From: CBDEFX01 sp965237635
GTDB taxonomy: Bacteria > Chloroflexota > Dehalococcoidia > Lucifugimonadales > CAUZJF01
Length of the DNA stretch: 64,000 nucleotides
NCBI GenBank assembly: GCA_965237635.1
Contig: CBDEFX010000001.1
Span: 806,001 to 870,000 of the forward strand
Reading direction: 5' to 3'
Below are positions 33,369 through 41,861 of this stretch, piece after piece (within the stretch, counting starts at the first letter, position 1; each line of letters opens with the position of its first letter). A program made the position numbers and the translations under genes. The notes beneath the pieces were generated by a model that was given only the letters and a program-made list of their open reading frames with translations, ran no database searches and had not been told where the DNA came from.

Positions 33369-33403
33369 TACGCTAATCGGAAAAATACGATGGAGTTGTC
33401 AGC

Positions 33404-33736
33404 GTGAAGACGATCCCATTGCAGGATACGGACGAGAGACTCGTGGAGCTGTTTCGTGCCCTTGGTCATCCAGCTCGTATGCGTATTGTACGCATCCTCG
33501 CCGAGCGTAAGTCGTGCATCTGCGGGGAGCTGGTGGGCGAATTGCCCCTGGCCCAGGCGACGGTTTCGCAGCACCTGAAGGTGCTCAAGGATGCGGGCAT
33601 AGTCACAGGGGAGGTGGAAGGGCCGGCTGTCTGCTACTGTCTGGCTCCGGGGGCGCTTACAGAGCTGCGCGATGTCGTCGGACAGTTGGCCGCAGACCCA
33701 ACTACGGAGAGGTGGTCGTCGGCGGGAACGAACTAG
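33404..33736 (+). CDS. arsR: ArsR/SmtB-family transcriptional repressor
   Basis: A 110-residue winged-helix repressor. FRALGHPARMRIVRILAER is the first helix pair, and the metalloid site is KSCICGELVGEL, the CxC form of the ELCVCDL motif that binds As(III). The recognition helix is LAQATVSQHLKVLKDAGIV. Start GTG 33404 with GGAG at 33392-33395. The next gene encodes an arsenite methyltransferase, so this most likely derepresses the pair in arsenite. Confidence 0.92.
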   Translation: MKTIPLQDTDERLVELFRALGHPARMRIVRILAERKSCICGELVGELPLAQATVSQHLKVLKDAGIVTGEVEGPAVCYCLAPGALTELRDVVGQLAADPTTERWSSAGTN

Positions 33737-33758
33737 GTGATATCCAAGGAGGATAGAC

Positions 33759-34484
33759 ATGACAACTGCACAACGACTCAAGGGAGAGATCTCACGTGAG
33801 TACACGGAGAAGCTCGAAAGGTCGGCGGAGTGCTGCGAAGGTGGGTGTTGCGCCGGTCCCGAGGTGTCCGGTCACTACCCGACCGAGCCGCTGCAACAAA
33901 TGCCCGACGGCGTGATTTCCTTTGGCTCCGGCGACCCCGTGCCGCTGGCTGAGCTTCATCCAGGAGAGAGGGTCATAGACCTTGGCAGTGGCACCGGACT
34001 CGACTGCTTTCTCGCCGCTCGCCAGGTCGGGCCGGCAGGTTCAGTAGTCGGCATCGACCTCACAGAGGCTATGATCTACAGGGCCGCGGAGAACGCGGGG
34101 AAACTGGGGCTGAGCAACGTCACGTTCCTGCAAAGCGATATAGAAGCGCTGCCCCAAGAGGACGGCAGCGCAGACGTATTGATCTCGAACTGCGTGATCA
34201 ACCTCGCTCCGGACAAGGACGCGGTATTTCGTGAGGCCTTTCGCGTACTTCGCCCCGGCGGCAGACTCGCGGTGTCAGACATAGTGCTCAATCGGCCTGC
34301 CACCGACGACGAGGTCAAGGATATGTCGCTTTTGACTGGATGCGTCTCAGGATCACTTCCCGCCGAAGAGTACGCCGACCGGATTCGTGCCGCCGGTTTC
34401 GTGGATGTGCGAATCGAGGCTGAGTCGAAGCCCGACGAAGGGCGCTTCTGGTATAGCGCTGCCATTCGTGCTACCAAGCCGTAG
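33759..34484 (+). CDS. arsM: arsenite S-adenosylmethionine methyltransferase
   Basis: A 241-residue ArsM that methylates As(III) with SAM. The N-terminus carries a Cys cluster (AECCEGGCCAGPE). The SAM motif is VIDLGSGTGLDCFLAARQVG. The As(III)-binding cysteines of the family appear in ISNCVINLAPDK and LLTGCVSGSLPAEEY. The C-terminal region AGFVDVRIEAES is normal. It follows arsR by 22 bases behind an AGGAGG site. No arsB/acr3 pump is nearby, so detoxification here relies on methylation. Confidence 0.93.
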   Translation: MTTAQRLKGEISREYTEKLERSAECCEGGCCAGPEVSGHYPTEPLQQMPDGVISFGSGDPVPLAELHPGERVIDLGSGTGLDCFLAARQVGPAGSVVGIDLTEAMIYRAAENAGKLGLSNVTFLQSDIEALPQEDGSADVLISNCVINLAPDKDAVFREAFRVLRPGGRLAVSDIVLNRPATDDEVKDMSLLTGCVSGSLPAEEYADRIRAAGFVDVRIEAESKPDEGRFWYSAAIRATKP

Positions 34485-34502
34485 CGGCGCTCCAAAGACG
34501 CG

Positions 34503-35609
34503 TTAGACGGACCACCTATCAACGGCGTACGGGTCGAGCTCGAGGCCCAGGCCTGGCTTGTCAGGGTATGGAGACCACATGCCGTCCCTGGGTTCGGGGA
34601 ACTCGGTGTACCAGAGCCGGTCCGCCTCCAGGTAGTGGTTCATATACTCCACGGCCTTCAGATTGGGGATGGCGCACGCAACGTGAAGGTGGACGAGCTG
34701 TGCTGCGTGCGGCGCCATAGGCAGGCCGAACGCCTCTGCCAGGCGGGCCACCTTCATCCACTCGGTCACGCCGCCGATCCGCTGGACATCCGGCTGGACG
34801 ATGTCGACCGCGCCGCCAGAGATCAGCTCTTTGAAGCCCTGCTTGGTGTACTCCTCTTCCCCGGTGGCCACGGGGATGCTGACGGCCCGCCGTATTTCCG
34901 CAAGGCCCGTCAGATCGTCGGCCAGCACCGGCTCTTCGATCCAGCCGACCTGATACTGCTCAAACTCTTTGCACATGTATATTGCCTGCTTAGCGTAATA
35001 GCCGCTATTGACGTCAACGTACAGCGCTACGTCATCGCCGACCGCTTTGCGCACGGCGGCTACGCGCTCGATGTCTTCCCTCTCGGACTTACCCATGTCC
35101 TTACCGATCTTCATCTTGACAGCCTTGATGCCCTGCTCGACGTGGCCGGTCATTTCCGCGACGAGCTCCTGTTCGCTGAAGTCTGTCCAGCCGCCGCTGC
35201 CGTAAATGGGGACGGTATCCGTGAAGGCTCCGAGGAGGCGGTAAAGGGGAAGGCCGAGCGCCTTTGCCTTCAGGTCCCAGAGGCCGATGTCGATCGCAGA
35301 TGCCGCGCGCGAGGCGATGCCCTGACGTCCATACCGGTGAGAGCGCCAGAAGAGGCGGTGTCGGATTTTCTCGATGTCGAAGGGGTCCTGGTCGATCAGC
35401 AGCTCTTTGAACCCGGACTCGACGACCTGGCGGACTCCCGGCGGCGCCTCTCCAACGCCAAGCCCCTCCACTCCCTCGTCAGTCTTGATGTGAACAAAAA
35501 GCTGGCCGAGGCCGCCCGCCCCTGGTGCATCCGGCAGGATGGTGGCGTTCCGCAGCGGCCTCGCGTGGGGATAGAAGAGCTGAGTAGTCGTGACGTCGAT
35601 TATCTTCAT
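34503..35609 (-). CDS. mandelate racemase/muconate lactonizing enzyme family protein
   Basis: About 368 residues of the enolase superfamily. The catalytic base pair AVKMKIGKD (KxK) is near residue 165. Metal ligands sit in YVDVNSGYY, WIEEPVLADD and VATGEEEYTKQG, and MAPHAAQLVHLHVA contributes the His. The KxK plus His layout is the mandelate racemase/sugar acid dehydratase subgroup, but I cannot name a substrate. The frame is open upstream; ATG 35609 (MKIIDVTTTQLFYPHARPL) is the natural start. It converges with arsM. Confidence 0.87.
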   Translation of the reverse strand: MKIIDVTTTQLFYPHARPLRNATILPDAPGAGGLGQLFVHIKTDEGVEGLGVGEAPPGVRQVVESGFKELLIDQDPFDIEKIRHRLFWRSHRYGRQGIASRAASAIDIGLWDLKAKALGLPLYRLLGAFTDTVPIYGSGGWTDFSEQELVAEMTGHVEQGIKAVKMKIGKDMGKSEREDIERVAAVRKAVGDDVALYVDVNSGYYAKQAIYMCKEFEQYQVGWIEEPVLADDLTGLAEIRRAVSIPVATGEEEYTKQGFKELISGGAVDIVQPDVQRIGGVTEWMKVARLAEAFGLPMAPHAAQLVHLHVACAIPNLKAVEYMNHYLEADRLWYTEFPEPRDGMWSPYPDKPGLGLELDPYAVDRWSV

Positions 35610-35721
35610 CGGGTCTCCCGTTGTCGGTAGGCGGCCGGGCGAAGGCGCGAGTTGCAGTATAGTCGGGGGCCTGCACGTGGTCAATGACCGCCCGCGCGTG
35701 CCGGTTTTGCCTAGGTGCTAT

Positions 35722-35729
35722 GCTATAAT
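35722..35729 (+). promoter_or_regulatory. extended -10 promoter for the serine tRNA pair
   Basis: TATAAT at 35724-35729 with TG two bases before it (TGCTATAAT), ten bases upstream of the first tRNA. No good -35 at normal spacing; the extended -10 would compensate. Confidence 0.6.
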
Positions 35730-35738
35730 TGGCCGGTG

Positions 35739-35825
35739 GGAGAGGTGGCCGAGCGGCTTAAGGCGCTGGTCTCGAAAACCAGTATGGGAGCAATCTCATC
35801 GTGGGTTCGAATCCCACCCTCTCCG
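35739..35825 (+). tRNA. tRNA-Ser (anticodon CGA)
   Basis: The acceptor arms GGAGAGG and CCTCTCC pair, with discriminator G. The anticodon arm is CTGGT-CTCGAAA-ACCAG, giving CGA (reads UCG). The T arm is GTGGG-TTCGAAT-CCCAC. A long variable arm (TATGGGAGCAATCTCATC region) is typical of Ser. CCA is not encoded. About 87 nt. Confidence 0.95.
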
Positions 35826-35893
35826 CTGCGTGCGTTTCACCGTTTTCCCGAAGCCCACTACTCAGCAAGACTGGTTTGGGATGAAGCTACTTC

Positions 35894-35986
<93 letters not shown>

Positions 35987-36053
35987 TTCTAACGGCTTCT
36001 CTCAAATCGCTCGCTCCTCTTCTCGACTATGAGTTGGAATTCCTGTACGTTCG

Positions 36054-36572
36054 ATGACTGACCCTCTCGAAATACGTCTGCTCGAAGAGCGCGATATTGA
36101 GCAGATTGTCTCCGCATTTCGCGAGATGGGATGGACCTCGAAATCTGCATCGCTATACGAACGCTATCTTTCCGAGCAGCACAGTGGAGAGCGTACCGTT
36201 TTGGTCGCGTTTGCGGGTGGTGATTTCGCAGGGTATATAACCGTCCGATGGCGATCCGGCTATCCGCCCTTTCGCGAAGAGGCTGTCCCGGAAATCGCGG
36301 ATTTCAACGTTCTTCCCCGTCTCCGCCGCCGTGGGATCGGCACCCGGCTCATGGACGAAGCTGAGAAGCTGATCGCCGAGCGATCGGTCGTGGCCGGTAT
36401 CGGAGTTGGGATGGACCCTGACTATGGCGCGGCTCAGCGGATGTACGTTCTGCGCGGCTACGTGCCGGATGGGCGCGGCCTGACGCACGATAGCCGCCAT
36501 GTCCGGCACGGAGAGCAGGTCCAGGTTGACGATGGGTTAAGCCTGTACTTCACGAAACGACTGCGGAAGTAG
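36054..36572 (+). CDS. GNAT-family N-acetyltransferase
   Basis: A 172-residue acetyltransferase. The acetyl-CoA loop is NVLPRLRRRGIGTRLMDEAE near residue 95; VGMDPDYGAAQRMYVLRGYV follows, and LSLYFTKRLRK ends the fold. The substrate is unknown. It stands alone after the tRNAs and before the dprA remnant. Confidence 0.85.
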   Translation: MTDPLEIRLLEERDIEQIVSAFREMGWTSKSASLYERYLSEQHSGERTVLVAFAGGDFAGYITVRWRSGYPPFREEAVPEIADFNVLPRLRRRGIGTRLMDEAEKLIAERSVVAGIGVGMDPDYGAAQRMYVLRGYVPDGRGLTHDSRHVRHGEQVQVDDGLSLYFTKRLRK

Positions 36573-36643
36573 CTACTTGGCCGATTCAGGAACCTAGCGC
36601 CGCTATCTGCACCTAGGGGCCTGTGCTAGAATTGGAAACGGCT

Positions 36644-37650
36644 ATGGAGGACAACGAGCTAAAATACTGGGTGGCGTTTACGCACATCCCTCACGTGGGG
36701 CCGGCGCGTGTCAGGCTTATGGAACGGCACTTCGGTACGCTGGAGCAGGCCTGGCGTGCCGGGATGACCGAGCTTCGCGCCGCCGGCCTCGACAGCCGGA
36801 CCGCGAGGTCGATCGCCACACGTAAGCTGGCCATCGACCCTGATGCCGAGTTGCGGCTTCTGGCGGACGGCCACACTCGCGCCGTCACCTGGAACGACAA
36901 CGAGTATCCGGCGCGACTCAAGGAGATATACGACCCGCCGCCGGTTCTGTACATAAAGGGCGAGCTTACTCCGGAGGACGACCGCTCGGTGGCCGTCGTC
37001 GGCACACGAAAGGCTACCGCCTACGGCCGGGAGGTCGCGCACCGGCTGTCGTTTGACATGGCACAGGCCGGCGTGACCGTCGTGAGCGGCCTAGCGTATG
37101 GGATCGACGCCATAGCGCACCGGGCCGCGCTTGATACCGGCGCACGTACCATAGCCGTGGTCGCTAGCGGCGTAGACGTCGTCTACCCGCAGTCGCATAC
37201 GAACCTAGCTGCCGAAATAGTCCGACATGGCGCAATGGTGTCGGAGCATCCCGTCGGAACGCGGCCCCAGGCCGGAACCGGGAGGTCTTCGCGATGCCGG
37301 GAAGCGTATTGTCGCCCACCAGTCGCGGCCCCAACCGATTGATCACGCGGTCCGAGGCCAAGCTCGTCTCCGAAGCAAGGGACGTCCTGGAGGAGCTCAA
37401 CCTCTCGTGGGTGGGCCAGCAGATCGAGATGGAGGCCCTTTTCCCGGGGAGCGACAATGAAGCCCAGATACTGAAGTACGTGACTTACGACCCCGTACAC
37501 ATAGACGAGGTCATTCGAAGCTCCGGTGTCGACATATCCGCGGTCAGCAGCGCGCTCGCGATGATGGAGCTTAAGGGCCTGGTCAGACAGATAGGCGGTA
37601 TGAACTATATTAGACTCAAAGAGTCCGCAGCAGAGTACCAGGCGGTGTGA
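36644..37650 (+). pseudogene. dprA: DNA processing protein DprA, internal deletion and frameshift
   Basis: DprA loads RecA on incoming single strands in transformation. The first part (ATG 36644) has the helical N-terminal domain and the Rossmann start VAVVGTRKATAYGREVAHRL, then GLAYGIDAIAHRAAL and VVASGVDVVYPQSHTNLA, reaching SEHPVGTRPQ. Family members continue with NFPRRNRIISG and a VVEA...SGALxTA block. Here about 40 residues are missing, and the frame jumps at about 37277 to NREVFAMPGSVLSPTSRGPN and the C-terminal winged helix, ending at 37650. The DNA-binding core is gone. Confidence 0.88.
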
Positions 37651-37655
37651 GGAGC

Positions 37656-39809
37656 ATGGCTAAAGACCTCGTAATAGTTGAATCTCCAGCAAAGGCACGC
37701 ACGATAACTCGATTCCTTGGCGATAAGTACAAAGCCATGGCATCGATGGGCCACGTCAGAGACCTACCCCGCCGCGAGATAGGAGTTGCGGTCGATGACC
37801 AGAGCTTCGAGCCAAAATACGCCGTCCTGCCTGACAAAAAGAAGGTGGTGTCAGAGCTGGCAAAGGCTTCAAAGGCGGCCGACACGGTGTACCTGGCTAC
37901 CGACCCTGACCGTGAGGGTGAGGCCATCTCTTGGCATCTCATCAAGGCGGCCAAGATCGGGGAGTCCAAGGTGAGACGTGTGGTCTTCCATGAGATCACG
38001 CAGCACGCCGTCCAAGAGGCGTTCGACAACCCGAGAGGGCTCGACCAGCACCTCATCGATGCGCAGCAGGCCCGTCGCGTTCTGGACAGGCTGGTGGGCT
38101 ACGACCTAAGCCCCGTCCTCTGGAAGAAGATCAGGAGAGGGCTTTCGGCCGGAAGGGTCCAGTCAGTAACCCTGCGTTTGATCGTCGACCGCGAGCGAGA
38201 GGTCCACGCGTTCGACTCTGAGGAGTACTGGTCGATCGAGGCGATGCTTGCGCGGAAGGCTGACGATAGCGCCAAAGGCGGCTTCAAGGCCAAGCTGCGC
38301 GGGATGGGCGGAGAGACCCAAAAATTCCGGATCACCAACGAGAAAGAGGCGCAGAGGATAAAGTCCGATCTAGACGGTGCTAAATACGCCGTGGACTCGG
38401 TGCGCAAGAAGGAGAAACGTAGCCGCCCTGCTGCGCCGTTCATCACCAGCACGCTTCAGCAGGAGGCATGGCGGCGGCTTAGATTCACGGCCCGCAAAAC
38501 GATGGTCATAGCTCAGCAGCTCTACGAGGGGACCAATCTCGGCGACGAGGGGTCGGTCGGGCTCATAACCTACATGAGGACCGACTCGACGAACGTGGCC
38601 AGCACGGCCTTGCGGGATACCAGTGAGTACGTCAAGGAAAAGTTCGGCGCTAAGTATGCGCCTAAAGCACCGCGCCAGTACACAAAGAAGGCGAAGGGCG
38701 CTCAGGAGGCGCATGAGGCTATCCGCCCTACCGACATCCGCCGGGAACCTGAATCAGTAAGGAAGGACCTTAGTCGCGAACAGTTCCGGCTCTACAACCT
38801 CATCTGGAAGCGAATGATGGCCAGCCAGATGGTCGACGCGGTGTTCGACTCGACGACGGTGGACATCGCTGCGGCCGGCGCGAAAACGGCCACGAAGTAC
38901 GAACTACGGTCGGTGGGTTCCGTGCTCAAGTTCCCCGGTTTCCGGCGGCTATACCTGGCGGACGACGACGATGCCGCGGAGGACGATGCCGACGAGTCGG
39001 CGCGCCTGCCTGACCTGAACGAGGGCGATCCGCTGCACCTCCTCACGCTCACTCCTGAGCAGCACTTTACGCAGCCGCCCCCTCGATACACTGAGGGGAC
39101 GCTGGTGCGTGCGTTGGAGGAGCGGGGCATCGGCCGGCCGAGCACCTACGCTCCCACTATCGCCACGGTGGTGGACAGAGACTACGTTCGTAAAGACGGC
39201 GGGGATTTCATCCCAACCAAACTCGGGACAGCGGTAAACGACCTTTTGATAGCCCACTTCCCGGACATAATGGATGTCGGCTTCACAGCCAGGGTAGAGG
39301 AGGAGCTGGACGAAATCGCCCGGGGCGAACGAGAGTGGACACTGGTCCTGAGGGACTTCTACGGACCCTTCACAGGGGCGGTAAAACGCGCGATCGAAGA
39401 GGCGGAGCGGGTGCCCAGGGACCAGATCGATGAGGAGACCGAGGAGGTCTGCGAGGTGTGTGGACGGCCTATGGTGATCAAGTCCGGGAAGTTCGGCAGG
39501 TTCCTGTCGTGCAGCGGATTCCCGGAGTGCAGGAACTCACGCCCGCTGCTCACGCGCGTAGGCGTTGAGTGCCCCGAGTGCAGCAACGAACTGGTAGAAC
39601 GCCGAGGGAGAGGTAAAGGGGCCAGGACCTTCTATGGCTGCTCCACCTATCCGGAGTGCACGTTCTCGGTCAGCCGCCGACCGCTGCCTCAGCCGTGCCC
39701 CGACTGCGGCAAGCTGCTGGTGACCTCTGGGCGCAACAACGCCCAATGTACATCGTGCGACTTCAGAGGCCCCGCGCCGGAGGAAGAGGTCCTCGACGTA
39801 GCGGTATAG
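37656..39809 (+). CDS. topA: DNA topoisomerase I
   Basis: About 717 residues of type IA topoisomerase. The Toprim start is KDLVIVESPAKARTITRFLG with YLATDPDREGEAISWHL. The catalytic Tyr is in VGLITYMRTDSTNVA. GIGRPSTYAPTIATVVDRDYV belongs to the core. Three C-terminal zinc modules follow: CEVCGRPMVIKSGKFG...CSGFPEC, CPECSNELVERR...CSTYPEC and CPDCGKLL...CTSC. GAGGAG lies before ATG 37656, six bases after the dprA remnant stop. Complete and probably functional. Confidence 0.96.
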   Translation: MAKDLVIVESPAKARTITRFLGDKYKAMASMGHVRDLPRREIGVAVDDQSFEPKYAVLPDKKKVVSELAKASKAADTVYLATDPDREGEAISWHLIKAAKIGESKVRRVVFHEITQHAVQEAFDNPRGLDQHLIDAQQARRVLDRLVGYDLSPVLWKKIRRGLSAGRVQSVTLRLIVDREREVHAFDSEEYWSIEAMLARKADDSAKGGFKAKLRGMGGETQKFRITNEKEAQRIKSDLDGAKYAVDSVRKKEKRSRPAAPFITSTLQQEAWRRLRFTARKTMVIAQQLYEGTNLGDEGSVGLITYMRTDSTNVASTALRDTSEYVKEKFGAKYAPKAPRQYTKKAKGAQEAHEAIRPTDIRREPESVRKDLSREQFRLYNLIWKRMMASQMVDAVFDSTTVDIAAAGAKTATKYELRSVGSVLKFPGFRRLYLADDDDAAEDDADESARLPDLNEGDPLHLLTLTPEQHFTQPPPRYTEGTLVRALEERGIGRPSTYAPTIATVVDRDYVRKDGGDFIPTKLGTAVNDLLIAHFPDIMDVGFTARVEEELDEIARGEREWTLVLRDFYGPFTGAVKRAIEEAERVPRDQIDEETEEVCEVCGRPMVIKSGKFGRFLSCSGFPECRNSRPLLTRVGVECPECSNELVERRGRGKGARTFYGCSTYPECTFSVSRRPLPQPCPDCGKLLVTSGRNNAQCTSCDFRGPAPEEEVLDVAV

Positions 39810-39810
39810 G

Positions 39811-39902
39811 GCCCCTCGATACGTCCCGATGCGGCATTGAGGCACCCTGACGGATGAAAAGGTGCTCCAACAGAGAAAGACGCCCCAGCGGCGCGTCTCT
39901 AC
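39811..39902. repeat. two palindromic repeat copies between topA and xerC
   Basis: TCCCGAT-GCGGC-ATTGAGG (39824-39842) is a diverged copy of the CCCGAT family, and AGAAAGACGCCCCAGCGGCG...TCTCTAC (about 39873-39902) a diverged copy of the GTAGAGACGCCCC family. Two repeat families side by side in one gap. Confidence 0.6.
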
Positions 39903-39923
39903 GGCCGAATTGGGACAGGAACC

Positions 39924-40871
39924 ATGGCTATCATGAATGACCAGGAGTGGAGTTCGCTGCTCGGCAGGTTCGAGACCCACCTGAAGGCTGAGCGGGGTCT
40001 GGCCGCGCTGACGGTGCGAAACTACAAGACCGACGTGCAGCCGCTGTACGACTTCATGCGCCTCCGGAGCGTCGCCGGCCTACGGGCGTTGGACAGGTAC
40101 GCGCTGAGGGCGTACCTGGCCTGGCTGGTGGAGCTGGGTTATGTCAAATCCAGCATAGTGCGAAAGCTCAGTGCGCTGCGCTCGTTCCTTCGGTGGCTGG
40201 TGAGTGAGAGGCTGATCGATGGTGACCCTTTGCCAAGGCGAGGGGTCATGAAGCGAGACTCCCGCCTACCTCGGTTCCTCTCTCAGGAGGAGGCCGCCAG
40301 GCTGGTGCTGGCTCCCGACACGTCCGAACGCCTTGGCCTCCGCGATCGGGCGCTGCTCGAGGTCGTCTACGCCGGCGGCCTGCGAGTCAGCGAGGCCAGA
40401 GACCTTGACGTGAGCGACATCAACTTCGAGTCCAGAGAGCTGCGGGTCAGGGGCAAGGGCTCTAAAGAGCGCGTAGTCTTGATCGGGAACGCGGCGAAAG
40501 ACGCCCTCGCGATATACCTGAGTCAAGAGCGTCCAAAACTCGCTGGCCGCGATAGCGGAAGCGCAGTGTTCTTGAACCGCTTCGGCTCGCGGCTGAGCCA
40601 GCGCAGCATCCAAGAGAAGGTGCGCCGCTACGCCGCCAAGGTGGGGCTGCGCTCGGACGTCCACACCCACACTCTGCGCCACTCGTTCGCCACCCACCTC
40701 CTGGAGGGCGGGGCCGACCTTCGTGTGGTCCAGGAGCTGCTGGGACACGCCAGTCCGGCCACCACGCAGATATACACGCATGTAACCCAGTCAAAAGCCA
40801 GGGAGGTCTACCTGTCCGCCCATCCAAGGGCAAAGGAGCCCGGTGACGATGCGACTGGGGAGCAAGCATGA
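39924..40871 (+). CDS. xerC: tyrosine recombinase XerC/XerD
   Basis: A 315-residue site-specific recombinase, probably resolving chromosome dimers at dif. The N-terminal SAM-like domain is ERGLAALTVRNYKTDVQPLY. Catalytic residues are Arg in YAGGLRVSEARDLDV, Lys in RVRGKGSKERV, His/Arg in HTHTLRHSFATHLLEGG, His in ELLGHASPATTQ and Tyr in IYTHVTQSK. The position next to topA is common. C or D type cannot be told. Confidence 0.92.
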   Translation: MAIMNDQEWSSLLGRFETHLKAERGLAALTVRNYKTDVQPLYDFMRLRSVAGLRALDRYALRAYLAWLVELGYVKSSIVRKLSALRSFLRWLVSERLIDGDPLPRRGVMKRDSRLPRFLSQEEAARLVLAPDTSERLGLRDRALLEVVYAGGLRVSEARDLDVSDINFESRELRVRGKGSKERVVLIGNAAKDALAIYLSQERPKLAGRDSGSAVFLNRFGSRLSQRSIQEKVRRYAAKVGLRSDVHTHTLRHSFATHLLEGGADLRVVQELLGHASPATTQIYTHVTQSKAREVYLSAHPRAKEPGDDATGEQA

Positions 40872-41410
40872 CGACCGGAAGCAAGCGTGTCGTCCTCGGG
40901 TTTGCAGCCACCCTTGCCGCGATTCATGCCGGCTTGGGGGCCCTGTTTATCGTCACGGCAATTGACGCTCGCAACGGCTATTTCTGGTGGGCTGCGATCA
41001 TATTCGTGGGCGGGCTCGCCGCCGTCGTCGGACTGATCATTATTCCTCAAAGGCCAAAGATCGGGGGAGCCCTGGCCTACCTGGGCGCCCTCTCAGGCGT
41101 AACCATGTGGGTCAGCTTTGTATTCTTCTCAATGACATTCGTCATATTGCCCGCCATCTTGGGTGTGACGATCATCTATGATCACATGAAGGCGTCGCCC
41201 GTCGCGAAGCTGGTCTTGTGGGTACTCTCCGTACTGCTCCTGGGGGTCTGTTTTTTGGGGCTCATAATCGTGACCGCCTTCGTCCGACCGGTGGAGGCCG
41301 GGTTCTGGATACTTGGGGTAGTAATCTTGCAGATACCGGTAGTCGTCCTCATACTGGCGTCTGCCAGCTCCCAAAACCCGGCAAGTATCATCGTACGGGT
41401 GAGAGGTTAA
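40868..41410 (+). CDS. multi-pass membrane protein of unknown function
   Basis: 180 residues, mostly hydrophobic, with about six membrane helices: LGFAATLAAIHAGLGALFIV, WWAAIIFVGGLAAVVGLIII, VTMWVSFVFFSMTFVILPAI, LVLWVLSVLLLGVCFLGLII and others. No motif recognised. It overlaps the xerC stop by four bases (ATGA) and precedes aroQ by four bases, so it is part of that operon. Confidence 0.65.
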   Translation: MTTGSKRVVLGFAATLAAIHAGLGALFIVTAIDARNGYFWWAAIIFVGGLAAVVGLIIIPQRPKIGGALAYLGALSGVTMWVSFVFFSMTFVILPAILGVTIIYDHMKASPVAKLVLWVLSVLLLGVCFLGLIIVTAFVRPVEAGFWILGVVILQIPVVVLILASASSQNPASIIVRVRG

Positions 41411-41414
41411 GAGC

Positions 41415-41861
41415 GTGAAATTTCTTGTCATCAACGGACCAAACCTCAATATGTTAGGTAAAAAGCGGGACCCCGCGTTCTACGGGACGGATACCCTCGC
41501 CGAGATAGAGCAGCGCGTTCGCGAGAAGGCCGAGGCACTGGGAGTCGAAGTGGACTTCTTCCAGTCCAATCACGAGGGCGCTATCGTCGACTACATACAG
41601 GAGTCCGCGGAAACGGCCTCCGGCATCATCATAAACCCCGGCGCCTTGACAAGCTACGGCCTGTCGATCAGGGACGCGCTAGCCGATGCGAGGTTGCCAA
41701 CTGTGGAGGTACACCTGTCCAACATCCACGCCCGAGAGAGGTTCCGACGCAGGTCCGTACTGGCACCGATCTCCGTTGGCCAGATCGCGGGACTGGGCTG
41801 GCGCGGATACCTGCACGCTCTCGAGTCCTTGGCGGCACATGTCCACGAAGAGGGACCCTGA
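41415..41861 (+). CDS. aroQ: 3-dehydroquinate dehydratase, type II
   Basis: 148 residues; removes water from 3-dehydroquinate in the shikimate pathway. LVINGPNLNMLGKKRDPAFYG holds the catalytic Tyr, FFQSNHEGAIVDYIQE is the lid region, IIINPGALTSYGLSIRDAL and VEVHLSNIHARERFRRRS carry the active-site His and Arg. Start GTG 41415. The last base is the first base of the next gene's start (TGATG overlap). Confidence 0.95.
   Translation: MKFLVINGPNLNMLGKKRDPAFYGTDTLAEIEQRVREKAEALGVEVDFFQSNHEGAIVDYIQESAETASGIIINPGALTSYGLSIRDALADARLPTVEVHLSNIHARERFRRRSVLAPISVGQIAGLGWRGYLHALESLAAHVHEEGP

Noticed and set aside
34635..35630. 331-codon plus-strand frame opposite the enolase-superfamily gene
   Set aside because: The minus strand encodes all catalytic motifs of the family. 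The plus-strand translation has none and is a mirror frame.
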